Of a stretch of DNA of 64,000 nt, positions 44,484 to 55,987 are shown one piece after another. The translations under genes were made by a program, and so were the position numbers. Position 1 is the first letter of the stretch, and every line of letters begins with the position of its first letter. Source of the stretch: Amanita rubescens (lineage: Eukaryota > Basidiomycota > Agaricomycetes > Agaricales > Amanitaceae); assembly GCA_015039365.1 (NCBI GenBank), contig WION01000079.1:1-64000 (forward strand). Direction: 5' to 3'. Under the pieces are notes generated by a model that was not told the DNA's origin, made no database searches, and worked only from the letters and a program-made list of their open reading frames with translations.

Positions 44484-45092
44484 TTATTTCTCTTCTTTTA
44501 CGTAACCGACTGTTTTCCAATTGCCACGTTTGCTAGCGTCGGGCATATATTCCATAGCCAAAACGTTCGGCCCATGTTTCCCCTGCATAGGTATGACTCT
44601 GAACTGGTCGTGGATCTTCAGATTCACCGGATGCCGTTTTAGGAAACGCTCTGTTTTCGGATCCATTTTCTCCCCCTCGGCGTGGTGAGTGGCCATGGTC
44701 ACTATCGCCTATAAAAACTCTGTCAGATATTACGGTTTTCAATGGTGGTAGATCAGACCTTATATTCTGCTACACCTTTTACGCGCTCCCATACCCAATC
44801 TAGTTGGAACTGTGGACTGTGTTCCATGCCAGTCGAGGAGTAGACTATAACAAAGTTTGCAGTTTCAGCTTCAAGTAGTGCGACATAAGTATATCCATCG
44901 CGCTATAAGGGTGTGTGAGGCCCATACGGGGTGAGATGAAAGAACAATGTTTACTTGGAAGTACCAGACACCAGACGCCTGCTTGTCAACAGGTATTGAA
45001 ATCCCCAAGGCGTCACGTATCTTCCCCAAAATAGGAACCGCAACAGCACAGGTTCCAAATAGGAAGAAAAGTATGGCGTGGAAGAGTAACAT
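44484..45092 (-). CDS. Triple-W small secreted protein 13
   Basis: Exons 45092-44955, 44902-44759, 44708-44484; 168 residues. Leader M-L-L-F-H-A-I-L-F-F-L-F-G-T-C-A-V-A-V-P. Trp 43 in S-G-V-W-Y-F, Trp 84 in W-V-W-E-R-V, third Trp in G-N-W-K-T-V. Exon 1 is the shortest of the family. Intron 2 donor is GTCTGA. Confidence 0.8.
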
Positions 45093-45185
45093 TTGTCTTG
45101 TATAGACAACATCAGTTCGATTGACAGTGAATTCATATTGGAGTGGCTCACGAGTCAACGATGACAAGGATGGGATGGGTGTAGT

Positions 45186-45233
45186 GGAGACCTGCTCTAG
45201 GATTTAGCGAAAGGATCTAGCGTAGTTTTTATA
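45186..45233 (-). promoter_or_regulatory. Triple-W family promoter (copy 13)
   Basis: Minus strand: TATAAAAACTACGC (45233-45220) then CCTAGAGCAGGTCTCC (45201-45186). GTGAGC...ACAAG 5'-UTR intron. Confidence 0.75.
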
Positions 45234-45765
45234 CTTACCGTTGCTAAGCCAGTACGCTAGCGTTGGCCATGAAACCCGCAAGTTTCATCAAAATCAATCG
45301 CGCAGGGAACCGCCTGGAGCGGCAGTCTTGGTTGTGTGCCTGAGCCAAAGCCCTTCGGCCGAGAGGTTCACTTCACTGCGGCCTCTGCATCACGAGGCGC
45401 CCTCGTCGAATGTGACGGCGAGGAGTTGAACATTTGAATTTCATCGCCAGCGTGAACGCGCGGTCACAGGAGTCACGGTATTCACCGACTTTCCCTCAGT
45501 CTCCATCAACTACATCAGGCTGGAAGGCCCGCTCCACTGATTCCACTTGTAGAACAAACCATGGAGGATGGGGATAGGCGGTGATAATTCCATTGCAGAA
45601 TGATACGGCAACGGCTTTGGTGATTGATTAAACATGGGTGATACCCTGTGATACCCTACCAAACAGCTTTGATACCCCCGATATACTACTGTACTCCAAC
45701 TTTGTCGACCTCCATTGGATACACAAAGTAATATTCGCTAAAGGGTCGATGTGATTACATGTACA
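45234..45765. other. Spacer, no gene seen
   Basis: Between the copy 13 promoter and the 3' end of copy 14. Nothing recognised. Confidence 0.5.
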
Positions 45766-46489
45766 TTATACATGTGACGTAGGAACCTTCTGTACCCTTT
45801 GCATATTTCCGTACCTAGAGGGCGGCTTGCTTGATACCAATTCCCCCTTAGTTGCATCGGGCATAGCAACATTGACGAGAATCCATTTCCCATGACCGCC
45901 TTCATTACATTCCACGTGCAATCTCGAGTCCCTCCAGTCATTTTTAACCTGGAACGTTATCTTTAACAGGTCATTCTTATGGTCTTCTTCGACATGCTTC
46001 CACGGATGTTCGGGATTCGCTCCTGCTCCCATTATTTTCTACAAAAAATAACTCTCAATGTCAAAGTTGTCAAATCATGGTAAACCACTGACCTGGTACG
46101 CTTCGAGATCAAGTACGCGCTTCCAAATGCGCTCGGCATTGAAAATGGCCTTGTCATGGATCTCGCCGCCTTCGGGACGAATTATCTTCACTTCTGCGTA
46201 GGAGTTATATATGAGATACGTCTGTCCACTTGCGTGCTATCAAGGATGATGTGATGTTCAGCCAACGTGCGATAAAAAGAGCATGTTTACAGACATCAAT
46301 TGTGCTCCAATAGTAATCATCCGTCCTCTGCTTAGGACCAGTCACGGCGGTCCATATCACACTCCATGTGCTAATGCAGTCATGAAGGCAAGTGTTGACG
46401 CTCTTCGGAAGGCTGATGCCCCAAGGAACAGGAACTGCCCCGACGGAGGTACCAAATAGCAAAAAGAGTAGCGCGTGAAGGAATAACAT
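45766..46489 (-). CDS. Triple-W small secreted protein 14
   Basis: Exons 46489-46295, 46236-46093, 46038-45766; 203 residues (an in-frame ATG five codons upstream is possible). Leader M-L-F-L-H-A-L-L-F-L-L-F-G-T-S-V-G-A-V-P. Trp 61 in Y-Y-W-S-T where the Gly of G-x-W is lost, Trp 103 in R-I-W-K-R, third Trp in G-K-W-I-L-V. Two Cys in exon 1 (C-L-H-D-C) are unusual for the family. Right-hand end of the array. Confidence 0.8.
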
Positions 46490-46572
46490 TCTGATAGACA
46501 ACATGAGCGTTGTTCGGAAATGGGGTTCAATATTATAATTACTCACTGAAGGAATGATGTATGTGTGTGTGT

Positions 46573-46620
46573 GGAGACCGGCTCTGGGGCTAAACGGGAC
46601 GATCTGACGCAGTTTTATAG
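46573..46620 (-). promoter_or_regulatory. Triple-W family promoter (copy 14)
   Basis: Minus strand: TATAAAACTGC (46620-46610) then CCCCAGAGCCGGTCTCC (46589-46573). GTGAGT...TCAG 5'-UTR intron ends at the ATG. Confidence 0.8.
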
Positions 46621-47136
46621 GGCATTTCTTTGCACGTGGTTGTTCGTCAGTGTTGGCCATGAAGCCCGCAGGTTCAATCAACATCATGATATCTTAGCAC
46701 ACCAGCTTCGATACGGTATGATGTCCCTCTTTTTTCACCTAGTTTTCTCTCGTATGATTGAGGCGCTAATACCATCCGTCCCAGTGCTCAAGTGCGACAT
46801 AAGCGTGGGGGTGAGAGCAAGCCGAGTGAACTTGGATGACGCGGCAAACTATATACCCCTACCACCTCCTACCACTCTGCAACTGCGTGTCACATGAGGA
46901 AAAAATGATAGATGAGATACTCATAATTATACCCACCCGGCTAGATGATCAGCCTCAGGCTCGTCCGTGTCTTCTCCTGCCATGCAGTTGGTAAATTCAT
47001 CGCTTGGTGTCGTACGATAATACAGTTGAACCATCGTCACGACGATGACCTGCAGGTTTCAGGTGCTGAAAATCTGCAACCAGGTGGCGCTGATGATCAT
47101 TGAACCAAGTATGGTGTGTGTCAAGTAAATGACAGG
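46621..47136. other. Intergenic, right flank of the secreted-protein array
   Basis: No gene, element or leader remnant seen. Confidence 0.5.
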
Positions 47137-47208
47137 TCTCTGTTAGTATATCGGTTAGTACACGCGCCTGTCACGCGCGAAAGCGGGGTTCGACTCCCCG
47201 ACAGAGAG
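47137..47208 (+). tRNA. tRNA-Asp (GUC)
   Basis: 72 nt, folds as a standard cloverleaf. TCTCTGT pairs with ACAGAGA, anticodon loop CCTGTCACG gives GUC, T arm GGGGTTCGACTCCCC, discriminator G. No intron. A T-run after the gene is a pol III terminator. Identical to the copy at 57495. Confidence 0.95.
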
Positions 47209-47597
47209 CTTATTTTTTTGATTTGAATAACACGTTCTCCGTCATTTTACCTCTGACATACAGCAACAGAAGGTATGGATCAGGCGTAAGATAATATCAC
47301 CGCTCCCTATAATGGGACATCCGCTCTCTCTTTCGATGACAGGGGAACCGTATTCGAAGTCTCAGGCGGATGAATGACAAATACTGCGGCACAATTCAAA
47401 TGTTCAACGCGGGCGTCAACTTGAACAGCATTGAACTTTATCGCTTCCTAGTCATATCTTTCATCTTCCACGCTTTCTGCATCTCCCATCCGCTCTAGAC
47501 CTGCCCATTTGGGCGTCTCATCTTCAGCACATAAGCTGTTTAGAGTTCTAGACATTAAACCACCCATTTGAATCTTAATCAATCTTTCCCAGAACTC
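47209..47597. other. Intergenic
   Basis: Spacer between a tRNA gene and the gene at 47598; would contain that gene's promoter. Nothing specific seen. Confidence 0.5.
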
Positions 47598-49228
47598 ATG
47601 CCGGCACCAGCTTACATTGTTGCAGCAGGCCTCACAGCCGCTGCGGCCACTTTTGTGTTCGTCCGAGTGAGTCGTCTGTCCCATCCCGCGTTATCTCCGT
47701 GACTCACACGACTCCCGCACCAGTTCGTCTACGAACCTCATATCGCACCAGCACTCGAGCGACTTGCTGAAGACTTTCTCGAACGACGTCGAGCTGCCAA
47801 GAGAGAGCGGGAGGACAGGGAAAGACTCTTTGCACATCCCATTCAGGAGATCCCACTCGACATTAGAACCACCGCTCTCGCCCCACCCAGCCGTGCAACT
47901 AGAGGCCTCGGAACTAGACGTGGCTCGAGTTCTGGCTCTGGCACCGCATCCGCATCCAGAGGAGATGGGGACAATACAAGGGAAGGAGTAACTCCAAGGT
48001 GTGCCCCTGCTCCTGCACATCCGTACCCGGTGTACGTATCAGCATCAGGAACGGAAACAGGAACAGTAGTAGGCCGCACGCCCGAAGAAGTTAACGAATG
48101 GAGGAAAGCCGTCTCTCAGCGTACGTCTGCGTCGCTGCGCCAGCGGAGATCCAGAGTCGCCCCGGCCCAACCCGGCAACGGCTCGGATGCCCCTCGGAAC
48201 ACGGTCAACAACGCAGACGACATCGTCGCTAACGTTTGGAATGGGAACAGTGCAGTTTCAGGTCTGCCGCACGTCTTGGATGAGGTACGTTACTCCCTCC
48301 TTTCCTTCTTATCATCCTGAACCCATACCAGCCAAACCATCCCATCCCGCATCAGCCCATCCAGCCTACCCCACCTCGCACCAGATCAACAACCTTGTCA
48401 CCTTCAACCTTACCAAGACCATTTTCAACCAACGTACCTCACCAACGCACACTGCACAAGAACCAACAATCCTTCTCCAATGACTTCAACCCTAGCCACG
48501 CTTCCGTGTCAACCCTCACCGACTCTCACGTCTCCATCTCTTCTCCCTCCACCTTAGGCCTAGGCCTCGGACCCGTGTTCACCGTCGGCGAAATCGACGA
48601 GTCCGTACATGGATCTAGCCCTAGCACGCAGAAGGGAGACCAGCTACCAAACGAGAATGTACCAGAGGCTCTCGTCAACCCGGCGCAACCCACCACGACC
48701 CCCACGCTAAGCCTCTCCCAATCCTACCCAATCACCCTAGACCAAGAACAAGGCATAGAACTCGTATCTAACCCTTCCGAATCTGAACATGAACCCTCCG
48801 AATACGCCTTTGGCGGATCTGAATTTGGGTCATCCGCTTCGCCAGATCGCCCGTCTTCGCCCGAATGGGATTCGGCAGTAGCGACGGCGGCGGGCCGGGC
48901 CGGATCTCCGTTTATTCAGCTTTCACCGCCACAGTTGCCGGTGGTGAATTTGGGAGGGGGGTCGGTACCGACGATTCGTCAGGTTTTGGAGCGGGCAGAG
49001 CGGGAACCGTCGCTGCGGTCTCAGTCCTCGCTGACCATGTTCCATTCGTTTACGGATGATCATGTGTCATCGACGAGGCAGAACGTTGCGCAGGCACATT
49101 ATACTCCGGATATATTTTCGCCAACCCTGTCAGAGCTCGAGTTTAGCTCCGATGATGGCCATACGTCTCCTTTCAATTCGAATGATGAGTTTGGCTCCGA
49201 ATCGAGCTGGACGAGTGCTAGGGTCTGA
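47598..49228 (+). CDS. N-terminally membrane-anchored low-complexity protein
   Basis: Exons 47598-47666, 47724-48281 and about 48329-49228. The short first exon encodes a hydrophobic Ala-rich helix (A-P-A-Y-I-V-A-A-G-L-T-A-A-A-A-T-F-V-F-V). A helical charged region follows (F-L-E-R-R-R-A-A-K-R-E-R-E-D-R), then P-E-E-V-N-E-W-R-K-A-V and a long Ser/Thr/Pro/Glu-rich region. Pattern of a small organelle- or ER-anchored protein with a disordered cytosolic tail. I do not recognise a family. The TM-bearing first exon was chosen because of the clean GTGAGT-CCAG intron after it. Confidence 0.75.
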
Positions 49229-49523
49229 ACATACTTGTATTATAAATCAATCTTGTCGCAGTTATCCTTTGTAAAACATGTAACACTAGTTGTCGATATG
49301 AACATATCATGGGTTCAAATTACACTTGAATACATCTCTAATCCCCATTAAAAAGACCATAACATACAAGGTAAGGAACGTATACAGTGTTGATGCACGA
49401 TGATGGTACCGCATATATGTACATGTACAAGGACTCCACAGCACAAAAAGGATCGACAGCGCGCAACGAAAACAAAAGGGACCGCACGATATCAAAATTA
49501 AAAGATAGCAAAAGGTAACGCGA
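49229..49523. other. Convergent intergenic spacer
   Basis: 3' ends of the membrane-anchored gene and the P450. Nothing else seen. Confidence 0.5.
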
Positions 49524-51497
49524 TCATTGTTCTTGACGTGAATGGAAGATCAATTTGCATTGCATAGCAGCAGGAAAGATAACCTGCATGCGTCAAATCA
49601 GCAGAAGCGTCGAATGATAAGCATCAACTCACAAAGCTGTCCTTAATCTCCATACTTCTCTCATTTGTTTCAGGGGGCGCTACCACATCAAAGTTCCTGG
49701 CCAATGCAGCAACAGCTATCTTCAGCATCGCTTGAGCGAGATTCTGTCCACCGCAAACGCGCGTGCCAGTCCCGAACGGCATCATGTATTGCGCCATCCT
49801 TGCCAGTTCTTCAGGAGTGGAGAACGGCTGTAACCACCGTTCTGGCACGAAGAAATCCGGCGAGGGAAAAACGCTAGCATCACGATGCATTGACCAGGCT
49901 TGTGTAGAGACGACGGTGCCTGGAGGTAGGCCATAGCCCATCAGGTCAAAGTTCTCGTTAGTGATACCATTTTTGCACGTTGACGGAACCACGCGCTCAA
50001 GAAGGCTCGGCGCCGCGCTGTATAGACGAAGGCCTAGATACGGAAAAGTTGACGTGCGGAACAATACAGGGTCCGTCATTTGATTTCTCACCTTCTTTAA
50101 TGAAAGCATTGAGGTACGGCAATTCTTGTATCGCAGGAATATCGGGAAGATGTCGCGAGTCCGGCATGGCCTCTTCCAATTCGGCCTGGAGCTTCTTGGC
50201 AATATCGGAACGCCGGCTCAGTTCCCAGAATAGATATGCTAGCGTCGTAGACGTTGTATCCGCGCCGGCGATCCTGGTGATGGCGTCGTTCATGGTTGGA
50301 ATGTTAGGTGCGGCAAGACTCACAAGTGTCCCATGCACTCTGATATTATGTCGTGATCTGGCATGGGCTGGTCTGACGAATAACGGTATTGCAAGAGGCG
50401 CTGAAGCAGAGGAACCCTTTCACAATCGCCGATCTTTCCAGAGTTCATTTGCGTGCGCATCTCGTAAACCCGAGCACTAACAAACTGGAGCAATGGTCAG
50501 CTAGCAAGATTGGATTGGACGAGACGTACCTCAGCCATGATATTATCCGAGTCGCAAAGCTGCCTCAAGCGTTTATTGGGGATGCGGCAAACTAGATTCC
50601 ACGCCCACGTCGGAACCGCGCTGCGCTAATCAAAAAAAGAGGGTGTTCTTCAATGAAGGATCACATCAAAAAAAAGAGCGATTACCAAAATCCCGCGCTT
50701 AGGGAAGTCGTTAATTGCCGTCGAGAGCGGATTTTCCAAACCCACGGACCAATTCTTCACCGCTTTAGCCTGGAATCCATATGAGACCGATGTCACAACG
50801 TCGACCATGAGATGCCGGAATAGCATCAGGCACTCGAGTGGTTCTTTCCCGGCAATGTCTTCAAGAGCCTATGTCCTGGTAGTCAGCACAGCTCGTCAAA
50901 TGTGCTTGGAAACACGGTACGTTGACGAGTTCATACACCGATTCGTGAAATTCAGGTTGAAATCGGGCCAGATTGGTGAGGGTATAATGCGGCGCGTAAC
51001 CCTTGCGCCGGATGGCATGTCTAGAGTGTTCGAGTGTCGTCATGCTAGGAACAGCGGTGGTCTGAGTCAAAATGTCACTATATGCGCGTTATTACGCACG
51101 CGTGATCATTGTTGTTCCTAGATAAAAATTAGTCACCGCTTAGATAAAGGTGTGATGGGACGACGAACGTTAAAAGGCTCTTGTAGTAAGGGCTTTTGTC
51201 GAATTTGTGGACGGAGTAGACGCTGCGCATAGTAGTGACGTCCCGAAAGACGACTTTGTTTGGACCGACACGAACTACAGGACCGTAGATCTCGAAAAGG
51301 TGCTGAATTGTCTTGCATTGCTCAAGACGGAGGACATGTGCGGTGAGCCAAAAGTCGGAGATGGCGGCGTACCAAGGGCCGGGGATAGCGCTAAGGGGAG
51401 ACCAGAAGAGATTGTATACTATACGAATGGAGAAGTAGGCAAATGGGGCGGAGGCGGCGGCGAGAAGAAGGGAGGAAGAAAGGACCGCGGAGAGCAT
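49524..51497 (-). CDS. Cytochrome P450 monooxygenase
   Basis: Haem-thiolate oxygenase anchored in the ER by an N-terminal helix (L-S-S-S-L-L-L-A-A-A-S). At least nine exons with short introns. Conserved parts in order: P-G-P-W-Y-A after the anchor, the C-helix region (H-A-I-R-R-K-G-Y-A-P), the I-helix A-G-A-D-T-T-S-T-T, E-G-L-R (ExxR, rebuilt across an intron), F-V-P-E-R-W (PERF region) and the haem loop P-F-G-T-G-T-R-V-C-G-G with the ligand Cys. The last exon is short (V-I-F-P to the stop at 49524). All motifs are present and frames join, so it is probably functional. Substrate unknown. No biosynthetic cluster partners seen nearby. Confidence 0.9.
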
Positions 51498-54229
51498 AAC
51501 GCGAAGGAGAGTGGTTACCGAGGAAGAAAGAAGAGGGTGGGAGGAGAAAGAGATATGAAGAGTTGAGGTGTTTATATAGTAGATTTACGCTGACAAATCT
51601 GGATTGTCGAGGGTGTCATTCTGCCAGTCGATTGTCATATTACTGAGCGACAGTTGAGTGACCTTTCACGCTCCGCCTAGATTGTCCATTACGTCATTCC
51701 CACCTGCCTTCTATAGCTAAACGACTACCTTTTATGGCTCACACCCGCTCACCGCCTTTAACATCAACTGCGCCACAAATCGCCGGCATGTAATGTTTTA
51801 TCTTCCCCGAGCTTATCCTGCAATTTTCTGTTCTAAACCCTCACGCTTCTCTCATATTTAGCTTACAGTGATAGGAGTTGAAATAAACTCGTCCATTCCT
51901 CCATTAAGTTTTCCGAATTCAGTTGATAAACTTCCGAGCTAGGTCTATCCCGAATAAGCGCAAGGTGCAAGCTAAGGACCGCCCATGTCGTACACTTTAC
52001 GTTTATCGAAATTTGACAGGTGCCCTCTATGTTTTTCTTTCCACAAATGCCAGATAGTGAACGACGCAATGTCATCAGACGTGATAGGCTGGGAATGATT
52101 AAAATCCCCACGACATCTATCGTCCCATTTACAACATCTGCCGCACCACGCATCGCTCTACTGCAGTCAATATGACCATCCATGTCCATATCACGCCGCT
52201 CTTCATCCCCAAGCCCCTCAATTCTCGTCTTCCCTGTCCCACTTCACAAAAGACGTCCAACACGCTTATCCTACCAAGAACCTCATCCTCAATTTACAGG
52301 CGCCGATATCTGCAGATAGATGCATACGTAAACAAACGGCCCTCAACAACGGGTTCTTGTCGCCATGGGGTTCTAGCCTCGTTCAACGCTAAAAATGGTA
52401 CATCACTCTAGCAAGACATGTAAGGCAAGCACAAGAAATCTGACAGCGTGCCTACTCGTCATCTCACCCGAATAAAGCTACAGATGCGTCTTGACAGGTC
52501 GAAGCATCAGAAATTGAGAAGCACCTGATTCCGAGCGCATGCATCAGTGGTTCTTGATGCGATAATATCCGCGTGGTGGTGCACATCGTGCCAGGTGCAA
52601 AATAAAGGGAGAGGCGAAAACGAAGTGGCGGCACACCACAATCAATACCATCACTTTCTCCTCCCACTTTCCTCTTCACTCGGACTCCTTTCCCGCTGCG
52701 ATGCCACACCACAACGCACACTGGATTCAACTCTCGATGGTTGATACGTTGATGGTTGATGGTTAACGCGAAGAAAGGCACGAGCAAGACGCCCTGAGGA
52801 TCCCAAAACAACGACTTCTATATGAACTCGCAGCGTACCTCTACGCAACCCTCGTTCTTCCCTTCTTTTCTTCCAAATGCGGCTCGTTAATAAAAAAACG
52901 CACTACGGGGCTGATACGTGAATAGCCATAATAAGGTAGATATCGCTTACCACATGGCGCCTCTTCATTGATAAATTGAGGCGCAGATGATATAGTCAGG
53001 AGCAACGCGGCGGTTGCTCCTCACAAACAGGTCAAAAAGGAAGTAAGAGCAAGGCCGAGTCCCCAGCATTACCATGTTTCGAATCTTCTTATTTGCAAGA
53101 CGCCAAACCATCCGACCTCGTGTATTCAGTGCCAAAAAAACGAAAAAGACTGCCGTAATAACATGCCCTCATCAGCCACCGGCCGCCCGGGAGTGGCAAC
53201 TGCCAGCGACTGGCGCTCACTGTCACGCCCCAACCTCCGAATTTGAAAGGCGGCGGGCGATAAGTCGATCGACTTGGCTTAGCGAGAGATCGGACATCTG
53301 AATAGGAGTTACATCGACAGTTGGACCACAAAACCGTGTCCTGCTAGTTAACCCACCGTCACCCGAGCGCGATTAGGTCTTAGCCCCGGGCTGGTTGACC
53401 ACCGATACCCGCTTGCTGTAAAGAGGGGACGGCTTGGAGAGCCAGTTAGACGTTAGCTCCCATTCCTGGGGAGCATTTTGTGCTGGTGGTGGAGATACGT
53501 CCATTACTTGAGTCAACGCGCTGCGCGTTGTCAGATCTCCATCCTCTGGCTGAGAGTCAAAAATGGCTCCAAGTGTGGCACGGACGACCAAGTAGTCCTA
53601 GATTGCCAGTTTTCGATCTGCACATGTGACGGGTGGACATACGAATCGATGGCTAGCCAATATAGGTGTAGTGGGTGAGTACTACATATATTGCTTGTCC
53701 TTGGATATTAGGCGCTGATGATTCGTGTAGTGATTTATATCGAGTCATAACCAGCACGTTCGTCGACGTCGCTCTTCAGATTTCTAAACAAGTCATAGTA
53801 AAAACATAGTTAGGGCTAAGGGGACCGCGTTCAGAAAGAATTTGGTTGTCCATGCGGACGCTGGCCGCGGCGGTTGTAAGCCGGTTTTGTGACCGTGACT
53901 ATCAAAGCGTTCATTATCTCCACTCGCACACCCATCTCTCACCCGCTGGCCTCAATACGCACACCTTCAATTCCACAATCCTTCTAAGCCAGGATAATAA
54001 ACGACCTGATTCTTCATCTGTATCACAGAAAAAATTAATATTTCAAATACCTAGCAATCACCATGTGCATCGTTATGCATATACTTAGCCTGATGATTCG
54101 TGATGCATCAGTGTTATCGGGTCTCCCGGCTTCATAAATATTCCAGAGAAAACATGGCATCCCGGTGCCGTAGCTTTTCCGTTCTTCGTCCATCATCGCC
54201 GCCCTAGCACCCTACTACCTTCGTAATCC
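51498..54229. other. 2.7-kb gene-poor interval
   Basis: Upstream regions of the P450 and the GH16 gene with about 2 kb between where I find no family, tRNA or repeat. Short frames at 52464-52848 and 53074-53331 lack support. Confidence 0.5.
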
Positions 54230-55651
54230 ATGGGTCCAGGCCATGGCACTACCCTCCCTCTCCTCCTGCCTTTCATCCTCTACTTCCTGCTAGCGCTCCA
54301 AGCTAAAGCAGTATACTACCCCGTCCGGGAATACTCTGGTAGCACATTTTTCGACGGATGGGACTTTTACGGCAACGTTGATAACACAACATGGGGTGAG
54401 CAAACCGTCACAATTCATGCATATATACGCTAAATTTGCGCGTCTGAACCTATAGGAAACGTAACATATGTCAATCAGACAACCGCCGTCTCGCAAGGCC
54501 TGGCCTACGTCAACTCTGCAGGGAATGCCATCATGAAAGTTGACAACACCACCACGATTGCACCAGCACCAATCGTCAACCGCAATTCGATCCGGATCAC
54601 TTCCCAAGACACGGTCGGCGCTGGGAACATCATTCTCATTGACGTCAAACACATCCCTTACGGATGCTCCGTCTGGCCGTCGTTCTGGACGCTCGGAACG
54701 GGTTTATGGCCAAACGGAGGCGAAATCGACATTATCGAAGCGATCAATTTGATGAGCAACAATCAATATGCGTTGCATACCATCGGTGGTTGTACGCTTA
54801 ACACAACGGGTGCACAGTTGACGGGAAAAGTATATGGAACGGATTGTTCAACGGGGAGCGGATGCGTGATAGCAGAGACCAAACCCAATAGTTACGGTGC
54901 TGGGTTTGCACAGGCTGGAGGAGGAGTTTGGGCCACGCAGTTGGATGTCACAGGGATATACATGTGGTTTTGGAGCGTAAGTCGTTTGTTTGTTTGTTTG
55001 TTTTCGGTCGGGTGTTGATGCATTTGTTTAAAGCGCGCCGATATACCAGAATCCATCACTTCAGCCACGTCTAATTCGACCATTGACCCATCGACTTGGG
55101 GTGCACCGAGTGCCTCGTATCCTGCTACCACTTGCAACTATGCACAATTTTTCACGCCTCAACAACTGGTGTTTACAACGACTCTCTGTGGTGTTTGGTA
55201 CTCGCTTTTTTGTCCACCTATCTCTCTTGTCTTACGCGTTTCGGAAACACAGGGCAGGCGTTCCCAACATTTACAAAGGATCATGTCATACGGCCACCGG
55301 TTCCTGTGTAAGTTATTTATCCAGAAGATATGATCATCACCCTGACGTTGTCTCTATCTAACACAGGTCAATGACTGCGTTATCGGACCCGGAAGTCCAA
55401 CATTCGACAATGCGTACTGGGAAGTAACTTATTTGCGAACTTATATCGCGGCGGGCTCTCAACCCAGCTCGCCTAATAGTACTACTAGAGCCAGTGGTAC
55501 TGCCACCGCTAGAACTGGATCTTCTTCAACTGGGACTGCAAATTCTAGTCCTGCCTCTGCTAGCGTAATGAAGTGGTACGGGTTAAGTGTGGGGGTGAGC
55601 GTGAGCGTGGTGCTACTGTTTGCTGGACTAATTCCAGCAATGTTGGCATGA
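54230..55651 (+). CDS. GH16-family endo-beta-glucanase-like enzyme, probably GPI-anchored
   Basis: Hydrolyses or rearranges beta-1,3(4)-glucans of the cell wall or of plants. Exons 54230-54395, 54456-54976, 55034-55190, 55258-55307, 55367-55651 give 392 residues. Signal peptide (L-P-L-L-L-P-F-I-L-Y-F-L-L-A). Catalytic G-E-I-D-I-I-E-A (ExDxxE, near residue 150), substrate-cleft W-P-S-F-W and a Cys-rich C-terminal part (G-S-C-H-T ... C-V-N-D-C-V). A Ser/Thr-rich linker and a C-terminal hydrophobic segment after small residues fit a GPI signal. Acceptor at 55257 was chosen because it alone keeps the family frame. Intact. Confidence 0.88.
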
Positions 55652-55987
55652 GTGTTATCTACAAGGACAGACTTTTTATTTTATTTTATTTGTAGTCCAA
55701 GTTATATAGTATTGTACGGGACTATAGATGTTTTAGTACTACGAATACTTGATACCTTTGTAAGTGGCGAAATTAGGTAAGAACACATAGGCCTCCATCA
55801 CGAGAATTAACGCTAATTCTCTGGGATTCGGATCCACAGTGTCTGGCATCGTGCATAGATGGTCACACAAAAGAAAGGAGTTGAGCGTCAGAAACATAGG
55901 AGAGGATATGACCCAAAAAGTACACCTTCCAAACAACAACAAGTATTGCGTGCCGGGACGGTTGTCCAAGATCTCAGAGTTGCCGAA
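55652..55987. other. Intergenic
   Basis: Terminator side of the GH16 gene (T-rich) and promoter of the Nudix gene. An upstream in-frame ATG at 55859 exists but the sequence before 55988 is not conserved-looking. Confidence 0.45.

Noticed and set aside
47843..48079. Minus-strand frames opposite the membrane-anchored gene
   Set aside because: Antisense shadows in a low-complexity coding exon.
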